Source: Yoonia sp. R2331
Lineage (GTDB): Bacteria > Pseudomonadota > Alphaproteobacteria > Rhodobacterales > Rhodobacteraceae
Reading direction: 5' to 3'
DNA length: 64,000 nt
NCBI RefSeq assembly: GCF_041103235.1
Contig: NZ_JBGCUN010000002.1
Span: forward strand, 428,501-492,500
Shown here: piece after piece, positions 16,879-25,105 of the stretch
Position numbering within the stretch: the stretch's first letter is position 1
How the letters are laid out: each line of letters opens with the position of its first letter
The notes under the pieces: model-generated
What the model was told of the DNA's origin: nothing
Databases searched by the model: none
The model's input: only the letters and a program-made list of their open reading frames with translations
Made by a program: the position numbers and the translations under genes

Positions 16879-17430
16879 TTAAGTGCCCGACAGATCGGCA
16901 GGCAGCACAGGTGGCCAGGGGCGGGTTGCATCGGCATCAACCCAGTTTTGCGCCCAGTCTGGCAATGCGGGGCGATCCCCTTCGAACCCAATCGCGCGGA
17001 ACACGGTGCCCGGTCGTACGATGCCATTCTTGTCCGTCACGGCAGAGCGGTAAAGCGCCTGTACCGCGCATTCTGCTCCGATCCAGATCGTGTGTTCGAG
17101 GTAAAAGAACTTGTCGTCCCAGCCCAGGCAGCGGTGGACAGCCTTGAACCGCACAAACGGGCGAATACGCTTACGATACCGGACCGAGCTACCGGCCATT
17201 GTGATGCCCCAACTGTTGTCGCGCGTGGCCTTCAAAAGGCCGACGCGTTGCGCCAGCACAGTGCGCCCGAAATCCAGCACCGTCAGGATGCGCCCATTGT
17301 TCATTTCAATGAAAAAGTCGATGTCCTGTGGCCAGCATCGATGCCAGGAAACATGGGTTCCCAGGATCGGCAACGCGGGTGCATTGCGGTTGATCAGCAT
17401 CTCTTTGGCGGCGCGGATGAAAGGGTACAT
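16879..17430 (-). CDS. Hotdog-fold thioesterase family protein
   Basis: 183 aa. DIDFFIEMNNGRILTVLDFGR (near residue 37) is the conserved hotdog helix of THEM6/FcbC-like acyl-CoA thioesterases, with Asn/Asp in the usual positions; WDDKFFYLEHTIW continues the sheet. Substrate not predictable. AGGAG sits upstream of the ATG at 17430. A 22-bp palindrome at 17456-17477 lies in its promoter region. Confidence 0.8.
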   Translation of the reverse strand: MYPFIRAAKEMLINRNAPALPILGTHVSWHRCWPQDIDFFIEMNNGRILTVLDFGRTVLAQRVGLLKATRDNSWGITMAGSSVRYRKRIRPFVRFKAVHRCLGWDDKFFYLEHTIWIGAECAVQALYRSAVTDKNGIVRPGTVFRAIGFEGDRPALPDWAQNWVDADATRPWPPVLPADLSGT

Positions 17431-17455
17431 ATGGGGTCTCCTGCACCCCAAAATA

Positions 17456-17477
17456 TTGACGCTTACGTAAACGTCAA
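17456..17477. promoter_or_regulatory. 22-bp palindromic operator candidate
   Basis: TTGACG-YTTACGTAAR-CGTCAA: the two 11-bp halves match except for one pair. It lies between the divergent thioesterase and YggT genes, 26 bp from the thioesterase start. The TTACGTAA core resembles sites of MerR-type regulators of branched-chain and acyl-CoA catabolism (LiuR-like); this link is inference. Confidence 0.5.
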
Positions 17478-17560
17478 TTTTGACCTTACGGCAACCTTGG
17501 CTTGCAAGGTGGCGGTTGATTGCTTACCTGCCTCTGCGTGGAAAAGAGAAAGGCCAAGCC

Positions 17561-17827
17561 ATGAATGACATTGTTCAGATCGCACTGCTGCTGATCGGTG
17601 TGGCGCGCACGTTCATCTTTATCCACTTCATCATGAGCTGGCTGATCAGTTTCAACGTGCTCAACGTCCAGCAGCCTTTTGTGGCGCAGGTCTGGTACGG
17701 TCTGCAGCGGCTGCTTGATCCGATTTACCGACCAATCCGCCGGGTTCTGCCCGATATGGGCGGGATTGATCTGTCGCCGATTGTGGCACTGATCGGATTG
17801 GAAATCTTGCGCATCCTGATCATCTGA
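17561..17827 (+). CDS. YggT-family membrane protein
   Basis: 88 aa, half of a typical two-repeat YggT. Two hydrophobic segments flank LLDPIYRPIRRVLPDMGGIDLSPIVALIGL, the family's hallmark loop. Role in alphaproteobacteria is unclear (linked to cell envelope, osmotic or division functions in other bacteria). It starts with ATG at 17561 after GAGAAAGG. Divergent from the thioesterase. Confidence 0.9.
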   Translation: MNDIVQIALLLIGVARTFIFIHFIMSWLISFNVLNVQQPFVAQVWYGLQRLLDPIYRPIRRVLPDMGGIDLSPIVALIGLEILRILII

Positions 17828-17936
17828 CGCCTATCGGAAACAGCGATGGCGCAAAAGCGGGGTCGCGCGTCGCGGATAGGCTTCTGATCTTGCGCAGAAA
17901 ATGGTGTAACCTGTGCCAAGTCGCAGGAGTCGCCCC

Positions 17937-20702
17937 ATGTCGGATAAGATCACATTCACCCTTGATGGCCAGTCCGTCACCGCCGAGCCCGGCATGACTA
18001 TCTGGGAGGTCGCAAATGGCCGCGGCCTGGTGATTCCGCATCTGTGTCACAAGCCGCAGCCCGGCTACCGGTCTGACGGCAACTGCCGCGCCTGCATGGT
18101 CGCGATCGAAGGTGAGCGGACGCTGGCCGCTTCTTGCATCCGTGAACCTGCCGAAGGGATGGTCGTCACCACCGATCAGCCGCGCGAAGTGCAGGCCCGC
18201 AAGATGGTGATGGAACTGCTGGTGGCTGACCAGCCCGCGCAGGAAGAGGCACGCGACAAGTCCAGCCACCTATGGGATATGGCGGCCGCGCAAGATGTGG
18301 ACGCCAGCCGCTTTCCAGCGATGGAACCGGACCACATCCCGCTGTTGGACGACAGCCATGTGGCGATGCGCGTCAATCTTGATGCTTGCATCCAATGCGG
18401 CCTTTGCGTGCGCGCCTGCCGCGAAGTGCAAGTCAATGACGTGATCGGCATGGCGGGGCGTGGCCACAATGCCTACCCGGTTTTTGATATGGCTGACCCG
18501 ATGGGTGACAGCACCTGTGTTGCCTGTGGCGAATGTGTGCAGGCTTGCCCGACAGGGGCGCTGATGCCAGCGACTGTGCTGGATGACGCGCAGGTAGGCG
18601 ACAGCGCGGACTACGACAAAGAGGTCCAGTCCGTTTGCCCGTTCTGCGGTGTTGGCTGCCAGGTCAGTCTGAAGGTCAAGGACAACAAGGTCAAATTTGT
18701 CGACGGCATCAACGGACCGGCAAACGAGGGCCGATTGTGCGTCAAAGGCCGCTTTGGCTTTGACTATATCCATCACGATCACCGCCTGACGAAACCACTG
18801 ATCCGCCGCGACGACGCGCCTGCAAAGGGTCTAAACGTTGATCCGGGCAACTGGCAGGAATTCTTCCGCGAGGCGTCATGGGACGAAGCGCTGGATGCTG
18901 CCGCCAACGGCCTGAAAGACATTGGCGGCACCGGTGTCGCGGGCTTTGGGTCTGCGAAATGCACCAATGAAGAGGCCTATCTGTTCCAAAAGCTGATCCG
19001 CCAAGGCTTTGGCCACAACAACGTCGATCACTGCACGCGGTTGTGCCATGCCTCGTCCGTTGCCGCCCTGATGGAAAACGTTGGTTCCGGCGCTGTGACT
19101 GCGACCTTTAACGAGATTGAAAACGCGGATGTGGCCATCGTGATCGGGGCCAACCCGGTCGAGAACCACCCCGTTGCCGCGACCTATTTCAAACAATTCA
19201 CAAAGCGTGGCGGCAAGCTGATCGTGATGGACCCGCGTGGTGTAGGTCTGCGCCGCTTCGCGACCCATATGCTGCAATTCCGCCCCGGCGCGGATGTGTC
19301 GATGCTGAATGCGATCATGCATGTGATCGTGGAAGAAAAGCTTTATGATCAGCAGTATATCGACGCCTATACCGAGAATTGGGAGGCCGAGAAGGCGCAT
19401 CTTGCCGACTTTACACCCGAAAAGATGGAAGGCATCTGCGGCATACCTGCAGATACCCTGCGCGACGTGGCCCGCACTTTTGCCGGGGCGAAATCGGCGA
19501 TGATTTTTTGGGGCATGGGCGTGTCCCAGCACATCCACGGCACCGACAACTCGCGCTGCTTGATCTCGCTGGCACTGATGACCGGGCAGGTGGGCCGTCC
19601 GGGCACCGGGCTGCACCCACTGCGGGGCCAGAACAACGTGCAAGGCGCTTCTGACGCAGGCCTGATCCCGATGTTCCTGCCTGACTATCAGCCCGTGGGC
19701 GATGACGGCGTGCGATCCGCCTTTCAAGAGGTTTGGAACGAGGGCCGTATCGACCCTAACAAAGGTCTGACCGTCACTGAAATTCTGGATGCCGTTCACG
19801 CGGGCGACATTCACGGCATGTATATCTTGGGCGAAAACCCCGCGATGTCTGACCCAGATGTGGAACATGCGCGGGATGCGCTGGCGAAACTCAAGCATCT
19901 GGTGGTGCAGGATATTTTCCTGACTGAAACCGCAAACTTTGCCGATGTGATCCTGCCCGCGAGCGCCTTTGCCGAAAAGACCGGCACGGTCACCAACACC
20001 AACCGTCAGGTTCAGATGGGTCGCCCCGCTGTTGCGCCACCGGGCGACGCGAAGGAGGATTGGTGGATCACCGTCGAACTTGCCAAGCGCCTTGGTCTGG
20101 GCTGGACCTACACGCATCCAAGCGATGTGTTTGGTGAGATGACGCAGCTGATGAAATCGCTCAACAACATCACTTGGGATCGGTTGGAATCGCAAAACGT
20201 CGTGACTTACCCGTCGCTTTCGCCAGAAGACCCGGGCCAGCCGATCGTGTTTGGGGATGGCTTCCCCCGGCCCGATGGACGGGCGCGGTTTACCCCGGCG
20301 AGCGTCATCGCACCCGATGAAACACCGGACACCGAATATCCAATGATCCTGACCACTGGCCGCCAATTGGAGCATTGGCACACCGGGTCGATGACCCGTC
20401 GGTCCAAAGTGCTGGACGCGGTCGAGCCTGAAGCAAACTGTTCGCTGCACCCGTCTACGCTGCGTAAGTTGGGCGTTGAACCCGGTGGGTTGATCCGCCT
20501 GACAACGCGGCGCGGGTCGATCACGGTGATGGCTCGGGCAGATCGGGCTGTCTCTCCCGATATGGTATTCCTGCCATTCGCCTATGTTGAGGCGGCCGCC
20601 AACATCCTGACCAACCCCGCCGTCGATCCCTATGGCAAAATCCCAGAGTTCAAATTCTCTGCGGTGCGGGCCGAAAAGGCAGAGGCTGTGGCAGCGGAAT
20701 AG
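17937..20702 (+). CDS. Formate dehydrogenase, alpha (molybdopterin) subunit, stand-alone
   Basis: 921 aa. Order of domains: N-terminal 2Fe-2S ferredoxin (Cys37, Cys50, Cys53, Cys67), 4Fe-4S ferredoxins (ACIQCGLCVRAC near 148 and CVACGECVQAC near 197), the molybdopterin 4Fe-4S domain (VCPFCGVGC near 235), then the bis-MGD catalytic and C-terminal domains. RLCHASS carries the likely Mo-ligand Cys in place of selenocysteine. It oxidises formate to CO2. No beta/gamma (NADH-linked) or accessory FdsD/FdsC genes are next to it, so its electron acceptor is not evident. CAGGAG precedes the ATG. Confidence 0.88.
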   Translation: MSDKITFTLDGQSVTAEPGMTIWEVANGRGLVIPHLCHKPQPGYRSDGNCRACMVAIEGERTLAASCIREPAEGMVVTTDQPREVQARKMVMELLVADQPAQEEARDKSSHLWDMAAAQDVDASRFPAMEPDHIPLLDDSHVAMRVNLDACIQCGLCVRACREVQVNDVIGMAGRGHNAYPVFDMADPMGDSTCVACGECVQACPTGALMPATVLDDAQVGDSADYDKEVQSVCPFCGVGCQVSLKVKDNKVKFVDGINGPANEGRLCVKGRFGFDYIHHDHRLTKPLIRRDDAPAKGLNVDPGNWQEFFREASWDEALDAAANGLKDIGGTGVAGFGSAKCTNEEAYLFQKLIRQGFGHNNVDHCTRLCHASSVAALMENVGSGAVTATFNEIENADVAIVIGANPVENHPVAATYFKQFTKRGGKLIVMDPRGVGLRRFATHMLQFRPGADVSMLNAIMHVIVEEKLYDQQYIDAYTENWEAEKAHLADFTPEKMEGICGIPADTLRDVARTFAGAKSAMIFWGMGVSQHIHGTDNSRCLISLALMTGQVGRPGTGLHPLRGQNNVQGASDAGLIPMFLPDYQPVGDDGVRSAFQEVWNEGRIDPNKGLTVTEILDAVHAGDIHGMYILGENPAMSDPDVEHARDALAKLKHLVVQDIFLTETANFADVILPASAFAEKTGTVTNTNRQVQMGRPAVAPPGDAKEDWWITVELAKRLGLGWTYTHPSDVFGEMTQLMKSLNNITWDRLESQNVVTYPSLSPEDPGQPIVFGDGFPRPDGRARFTPASVIAPDETPDTEYPMILTTGRQLEHWHTGSMTRRSKVLDAVEPEANCSLHPSTLRKLGVEPGGLIRLTTRRGSITVMARADRAVSPDMVFLPFAYVEAAANILTNPAVDPYGKIPEFKFSAVRAEKAEAVAAE

Positions 20703-20709
20703 GGTTAAA

Positions 20710-20723
20710 TGAACGCTTGTTCA
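20710..20723. promoter_or_regulatory. TetR-type operator candidate
   Basis: Palindrome TGAACGCTTGTTCA (TGAAC-N4-GTTCA), eight bases after the formate dehydrogenase stop and just upstream of a TTGACG / CACTAT promoter-like pair near 20732-20761. The spacing fits control of the acyl-CoA synthetase operon by a TetR-like repressor not encoded in the window. Confidence 0.5.
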
Positions 20724-20833
20724 AAAAACCGTTGACGTGACACGGGGCGGCGGCACACTATTGTTCTTATAGGCCAGCACGAAAAGTGACTCGGTCAAGA
20801 TCGGCAATGTCCGGTCAGGGAGGACAATTGAAT

Positions 20834-22789
20834 ATGACGCCTGCCACGCCCGATGGGGCGCTGCATTCTATTCCTGCTTTGCTGGCCCGCAACGTGGCGC
20901 AGCATGGATCAAAGGCGGCTTACCGCGAAAAGGAATACGGGATCTGGCAAAGCTGGACCTGGGCCGATGTGGCTGAGGAAACGGATGCCCTTGCTTTGGG
21001 TCTGCTGGATCTTGGCGCGGCAGAGGGCGACCATATTGCAATCATCGGGCGTAACCGCCCTGCGTTGTATTGGGCGATGATCGCGGCGCAAAAAATCGGC
21101 TGCGTGCCGGTGCCGCTTTATCAAGACGCCGCCGCCGAAGAGATTGCTTATGCGCTGGATCACTGCGGTGCGCGCTATGCAATCGCGGGAGATCAGGAGC
21201 AGGTCGACAAGATTGCAGATGCGCGCGATGGGCTGACCACGCTGGAGCATGTGATCTATCTGGATGGGCGGGGCCTGCGAAAGTATGACCATACGGCGAT
21301 GACCTCTTACGCGGCTGTGCAGGATCGGGGCCGCGCGTCGGGATTGTCTCCCCTTCTTGCAGAGCGGACGGCAGCGCAGGATTACGACAGCACCTGCGTG
21401 ATGCTGTACACCTCTGGCACCACAGGTCGCCCCAAGGGTGTTGTGCTGTCGAACCGCAATGTCATTGAAACCTCTAAGAATTCTGCGGAATTTGATCATC
21501 TGAAAGTCGGTGACGAGGTTCTCGCCTATTTGCCGATGGCCTGGGTTGGGGATTTCATTTTCTCAATCGGGCAGGCGATGTGGACGGGGTTCTGCGTCAA
21601 TTGCCCCGAGTCCGAACACACCATGATGACCGACCTGCGCGAGATCGGGCCGACCTATTATTTCGCCCCGCCACGGGTGTTCGAAGGGCAGCTGACCTCT
21701 GTCATGATACGGATGGAAGATGCGGGGCGGTTCAAGAAATGGCTGTTTGACCATTTCATGGATGTCGCCCGCCGTGTGGGGCCGGATTTGTTGGACAACA
21801 AGGACGTCAGCTTTGGCGACACGCTGCGCTATCGGTTAGGCAATTTTCTGGTCTTTGGTCCGTTGAAAAACACATTGGGACTAAGCCGTGTCAGGGTGGG
21901 CTATACCGCTGGCGAAGCGATTGGGCCCGAGATTTTCGACTTTTACAGGGCGCTGGGTATCAACCTCAAACAGCTCTACGGTCAGACCGAAGCCACTGTT
22001 TTCATTACACAACAACCCGACGGTGAAGTCCGGTCTGACACCGTTGGTGTTCCGTCGCCCGGCGTCGAGATCAAGATCGAAGACAGCGGCGAAGTCTTCT
22101 ATCGCTCGCCCGGAACCTTTGTTGAGTACTACAAGAACGCCGAAAGCACGGCCTCGACCAAAGACCCCGAAGGCTGGGTTGCGACAGGCGATGCGGGATT
22201 CATCGAAGAGGACACCGGGCATCTGCGGATCATCGACCGGGCCAAGGACGTGGGCAAGCTGGCCGATGGCGGGCTGTTTGCGCCGAAGTATGTTGAAAAC
22301 AAACTGAAATTCTATCCCAACATCCTTGAAGCCGTAGTGTTCGGTGCAGGCCGTGATCGGTGCGTGGCGTTTATTAACATTGACTTAACAGCGGTAGGCA
22401 ATTGGGCGGAGCGGAACAATATCGCCTATTCCAGCTATCAGGAATTATCGCAGCATCCCAAGGTCTTGGACACGATCCAAGGCCATGTGAACGCGGTCAA
22501 TGAAAGCGTTGCCCAAGACACGATGCTTTCTGGTTGCCAAATCCACCGGTTCCTTGTGCTGCACAAAGAGCTGGACGCCGACGATGGCGAGATGACCCGG
22601 ACACGCAAGGTGCGCCGCGCTGTAATTGGCGACAAGTTCGATGATCTGATCGCGGCGCTCTACGGTGATGCGTCAGAGGTCTATACCGAAACCGAAGTCA
22701 CCTATGAAGACGGGCGCAAGGGCAAGATCACGGCGACGCTGGATATCCGCGACGCACAAGTGATGGCAAAGCGGGAGGCCGCGGCGTGA
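20834..22789 (+). CDS. AMP-dependent acyl-CoA synthetase (long-chain type)
   Basis: 651 aa ANL-superfamily ligase that adenylates a carboxylate and passes it to CoA. MLYTSGTTGRPKGVV (near 210) is the phosphate loop, LYGQTEATVF (near 395) the adenylate motif, and TGDAGFIEE plus IDRAKDVGKLADGG the hinge. The long form resembles synthetases repeatedly found at the head of branched-chain-type ABC clusters in alphaproteobacteria. ATG at 20834 is preceded by AGGGAGGA. Substrate unknown; its place with an uptake system suggests that it activates the imported acid. Confidence 0.85.
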   Translation: MTPATPDGALHSIPALLARNVAQHGSKAAYREKEYGIWQSWTWADVAEETDALALGLLDLGAAEGDHIAIIGRNRPALYWAMIAAQKIGCVPVPLYQDAAAEEIAYALDHCGARYAIAGDQEQVDKIADARDGLTTLEHVIYLDGRGLRKYDHTAMTSYAAVQDRGRASGLSPLLAERTAAQDYDSTCVMLYTSGTTGRPKGVVLSNRNVIETSKNSAEFDHLKVGDEVLAYLPMAWVGDFIFSIGQAMWTGFCVNCPESEHTMMTDLREIGPTYYFAPPRVFEGQLTSVMIRMEDAGRFKKWLFDHFMDVARRVGPDLLDNKDVSFGDTLRYRLGNFLVFGPLKNTLGLSRVRVGYTAGEAIGPEIFDFYRALGINLKQLYGQTEATVFITQQPDGEVRSDTVGVPSPGVEIKIEDSGEVFYRSPGTFVEYYKNAESTASTKDPEGWVATGDAGFIEEDTGHLRIIDRAKDVGKLADGGLFAPKYVENKLKFYPNILEAVVFGAGRDRCVAFINIDLTAVGNWAERNNIAYSSYQELSQHPKVLDTIQGHVNAVNESVAQDTMLSGCQIHRFLVLHKELDADDGEMTRTRKVRRAVIGDKFDDLIAALYGDASEVYTETEVTYEDGRKGKITATLDIRDAQVMAKREAAA

Positions 22790-22838
22790 TGGCAGTATGT
22801 AACCAACACGTTAACATTTCCGCAGGTGGGCGCGCGCA

Positions 22839-23657
22839 ATGAAGGACACCGCCGACAGCTATGTGACAGAAGATGGCCGCACCATCGGTAAGGTCTTGAT
22901 GGATATGCGGAATATCACGCTGCGCTTTGGCGGGGTGGAGGCGATCAAGGATATCTCTTTCGACATACGCGAAGGCGAAATCCGCGCGATCATTGGGCCA
23001 AACGGGGCCGGCAAATCCTCGATGCTGAACGTGATCTCGGGATTCTATAACCCGCAGGTGGGTGAGGTCTGGTTTCGGGGCGAAAAGCGCCCGCCGATGA
23101 AGCCCTATCAGGTCGCAAGGCACGGAATTGCAAGGACTTTTCAGAACATCGCCCTGTTTGAAGGGATGAGCGTTCTGGACAACGTGATGACGGGCCGCTT
23201 GCGGCAGATGCAGACCGGGTTATTTGCCCAGGCGCTGTGGTGGGGCAAGGCGCAGCGGGAAGAGGTGGAAAACCGCGAAGCCGTTGAAAAGATTATCGAC
23301 TTTCTGGAAATTCAGGCGATCCGCAAGACCCCGGTTGGGCGGCTGCCATATGGACTGAAGAAGCGGGTCGAGCTGGCCCGCGCGCTGGCGGCCGAACCCG
23401 ATCTGTTGCTGCTGGATGAACCGATGGCGGGGATGAACGTCGAGGAAAAAGAGGACATGTCCCGCTATATCCTTGATGTGAATGACGAATTTGGCACCAC
23501 GGTTGCGCTGATCGAGCACGATATGGGCGTTGTTATGGACCTGTCTGACCGGGTCGTGGTGATGGATTATGGTCGCAAGATTGGCGATGGTACCCCCGAT
23601 GAGGTGCGCGGCAATCAGGACGTGATTGATGCCTATCTGGGGGTGCAACATGACTGA
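22839..23657 (+). CDS. Branched-chain-type ABC transporter ATPase (LivG-like)
   Basis: 272 aa. Walker A GPNGAGKSS (near 51), LivG insert FQNIALFEGMSVLDNVM, Walker B DLLLLDEPMAGMNVEE (near 187) and H-loop LIEHDMGVVM are all intact. The signature region reads PYGLKKRVELARAL rather than the usual SGG, as is common in this subfamily. First transport gene after the synthetase. Partner of the LivF-like ATPase at 27601. Confidence 0.92.
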   Translation: MKDTADSYVTEDGRTIGKVLMDMRNITLRFGGVEAIKDISFDIREGEIRAIIGPNGAGKSSMLNVISGFYNPQVGEVWFRGEKRPPMKPYQVARHGIARTFQNIALFEGMSVLDNVMTGRLRQMQTGLFAQALWWGKAQREEVENREAVEKIIDFLEIQAIRKTPVGRLPYGLKKRVELARALAAEPDLLLLDEPMAGMNVEEKEDMSRYILDVNDEFGTTVALIEHDMGVVMDLSDRVVVMDYGRKIGDGTPDEVRGNQDVIDAYLGVQHD

Positions 23658-23662
23658 TTGCG

Positions 23663-23706
23663 GGATGCACAAACCATACACAACCTATGCACATTCCATG
23701 CGCCCC
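23663..23706 (+). repeat. Four 11-bp phased repeats upstream of the permease
   Basis: Units with cores GGATGC, CCATAC, CTATGC and CCATGC start at 23663, 23674, 23685 and 23696, exactly 11 bp apart, consensus CCATRCACANN. It is the same element as the one upstream of arfB, in the same orientation relative to its gene, ending about 46 bp before the ATG. Confidence 0.7.
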
Positions 23707-23752
23707 AAAGCGTTAATTTTTGTTCACACTGTACGGTGGAAAGGGGCTGCTG

Positions 23753-24751
23753 ATGTCTGCTGACTTCCTTTACGGCATCGAGGTTGTGATCAACGGGCTG
23801 ATGGCCGGTGTGCTTTATGCCCTTGTGGCGCTTGGATTTGTTCTGATCTTCAAGGCGTCCGGCATCTTCAATTATGCGCAAGGGGTGATGGCGCTTTTCG
23901 CCGCCTTAACCCTGACCGGCATCATGTCGGGGCAGGTGCCATTTTCACACCTCATTAACGCGGTCTTTGGCACCGAAATTCACCACTTTGGCTGGCACGT
24001 GCACGCCCTGCTGGCGATCATTCTGACGCTCTTGGTGATGATCATTTTTGCCTGGGCAGTGCAAAGGTTCGTGTTCCGGCATCTGGTCGGGCAAGAGCCG
24101 ATCATCCTGTTCATGGCGACGATTGGGCTGGCGTATTTTCTGGAAGGTGTCGGGGACCTGATGTGGGGGTCCGATATCAAGACGCTGGATGTGGGTTTGC
24201 CACAGGGCGGGTCGCTGTGGGTCGAGAATGCAACCAGCGGGCTGGGCGGCGATGACTTCTATGGCTTCTTTATCGACAAGCTGGACATGGTGGCGACGGT
24301 GGTGGCGGCCATTCTGGTGATCGGATTGGTGGCGTTCAGCCAGTACACCAAGCAAGGCCGCGCGATGCGGGCGGTGGCGGATGACCATCAGGCCGCGTTG
24401 AGCGTTGGCATTTCGCTAAACTACATCTGGGTGTTGGTCTGGTCGTTGGCCGGACTAGTGGCGCTGGTGGCCGGTGTGATGTGGGGGGCGAAATCGGGCG
24501 TGCAGTTTTCACTGTCGCTGATCGCGCTGAAGGCCCTGCCGGTGCTGATGCTGGGCGGCTTCACCTCGATCCCCGGCGCGATTGTTGGCGGGTTGATTAT
24601 CGGCGTGGGCGAGAAGCTGTTCGAATACACGATTGGTGCGCCCTATCTGGGCGGGGCGACAGAGAACTGGTTTGCCTATGTGCTGGCGCTGATCTTTCTG
24701 GTGTTCCGCCCGCAGGGGCTGTTTGGGGAGCGGATCATTGAGCGTGTTTGA
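23753..24751 (+). CDS. Branched-chain-type ABC permease (LivH-like)
   Basis: 332 aa, about eight hydrophobic segments. LMAGVLYALVALGFVLIFKASGIFNYAQG is the conserved LivH first helix. AVADDHQAALSVGISLNYIW is the cytoplasmic EAA-like loop, and LGGFTSIPGAIVGGLIIGVGEKL the late signature. GGAAAGGGG precedes the ATG at 23753. It is separated from the LivG-like gene by the phased-repeat element, which suggests an internal promoter or RNA control point. Confidence 0.9.
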   Translation: MSADFLYGIEVVINGLMAGVLYALVALGFVLIFKASGIFNYAQGVMALFAALTLTGIMSGQVPFSHLINAVFGTEIHHFGWHVHALLAIILTLLVMIIFAWAVQRFVFRHLVGQEPIILFMATIGLAYFLEGVGDLMWGSDIKTLDVGLPQGGSLWVENATSGLGGDDFYGFFIDKLDMVATVVAAILVIGLVAFSQYTKQGRAMRAVADDHQAALSVGISLNYIWVLVWSLAGLVALVAGVMWGAKSGVQFSLSLIALKALPVLMLGGFTSIPGAIVGGLIIGVGEKLFEYTIGAPYLGGATENWFAYVLALIFLVFRPQGLFGERIIERV

Positions 24752-24826
24752 GTTGGTCCGTGCGGGCAACCGCGTGAGGCAAAGCCTCACGACGCCCGCC
24801 CACCCGGCCCATTTTGCCTCCGGCGG

Positions 24827-24848
24827 GGATGTTTTTGGCCAGAAGAAG
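24827..24848 (+). repeat. Extragenic repeat ending in GGCCAGAAGAAG, copy 1
   Basis: GGATGTTTTTGGCC followed by AGAAGAAG. A nearly identical copy lies at 27563-27585, again just before a gene of the same operon, so the element supplies the purine-rich ribosome site. A 7-bp hairpin (GTGAGGC / GCCTCAC) lies 37 bp upstream. Confidence 0.65.
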
Positions 24849-24859
24849 GGAGCGCTATC

Positions 24860-25105
24860 TTGAGAGTATGGCGTATCGCTTCGGTCAGTCTGCTGGCATT
24901 GTTCTTGATCGGGACGGCGGTCCAGACGTGGGTCGGGACCGAAATGTCGCAGGCGTATTTCTCAGATAGCTTTACGTCGTGGTCGTGGCTACGGCAGCTG
25001 GGATTTGCCCTAATTGCATGGACGCCAGCGATGTTGCTTTCGGGCCTCTGTGCTTGGCGCGCACGACTCCTGGCAAGAAGAGGAAGTGCCAATGCTCTAT
25101 CGTGA
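24860..25105 (+). CDS. Small membrane protein between the two permease genes (81 aa)
   Basis: Starts with TTG at 24860, eight bases after AGGGAG. Two hydrophobic segments: residues 5-24 (RIASVSLLALFLIGTAVQTW) and 46-64 (LRQLGFALIAWTPAMLLSG). Its 3' end overlaps the next permease start by 14 bp. I do not know the family. It could be a small accessory subunit of the transporter or a non-essential remnant. Confidence 0.5.
   Translation: MRVWRIASVSLLALFLIGTAVQTWVGTEMSQAYFSDSFTSWSWLRQLGFALIAWTPAMLLSGLCAWRARLLARRGSANALS

Noticed and set aside
18876..20450. Long 524-codon open frame on the minus strand
   Set aside because: It mirrors the formate dehydrogenase gene in GC-rich codon phase and shows no known domain.
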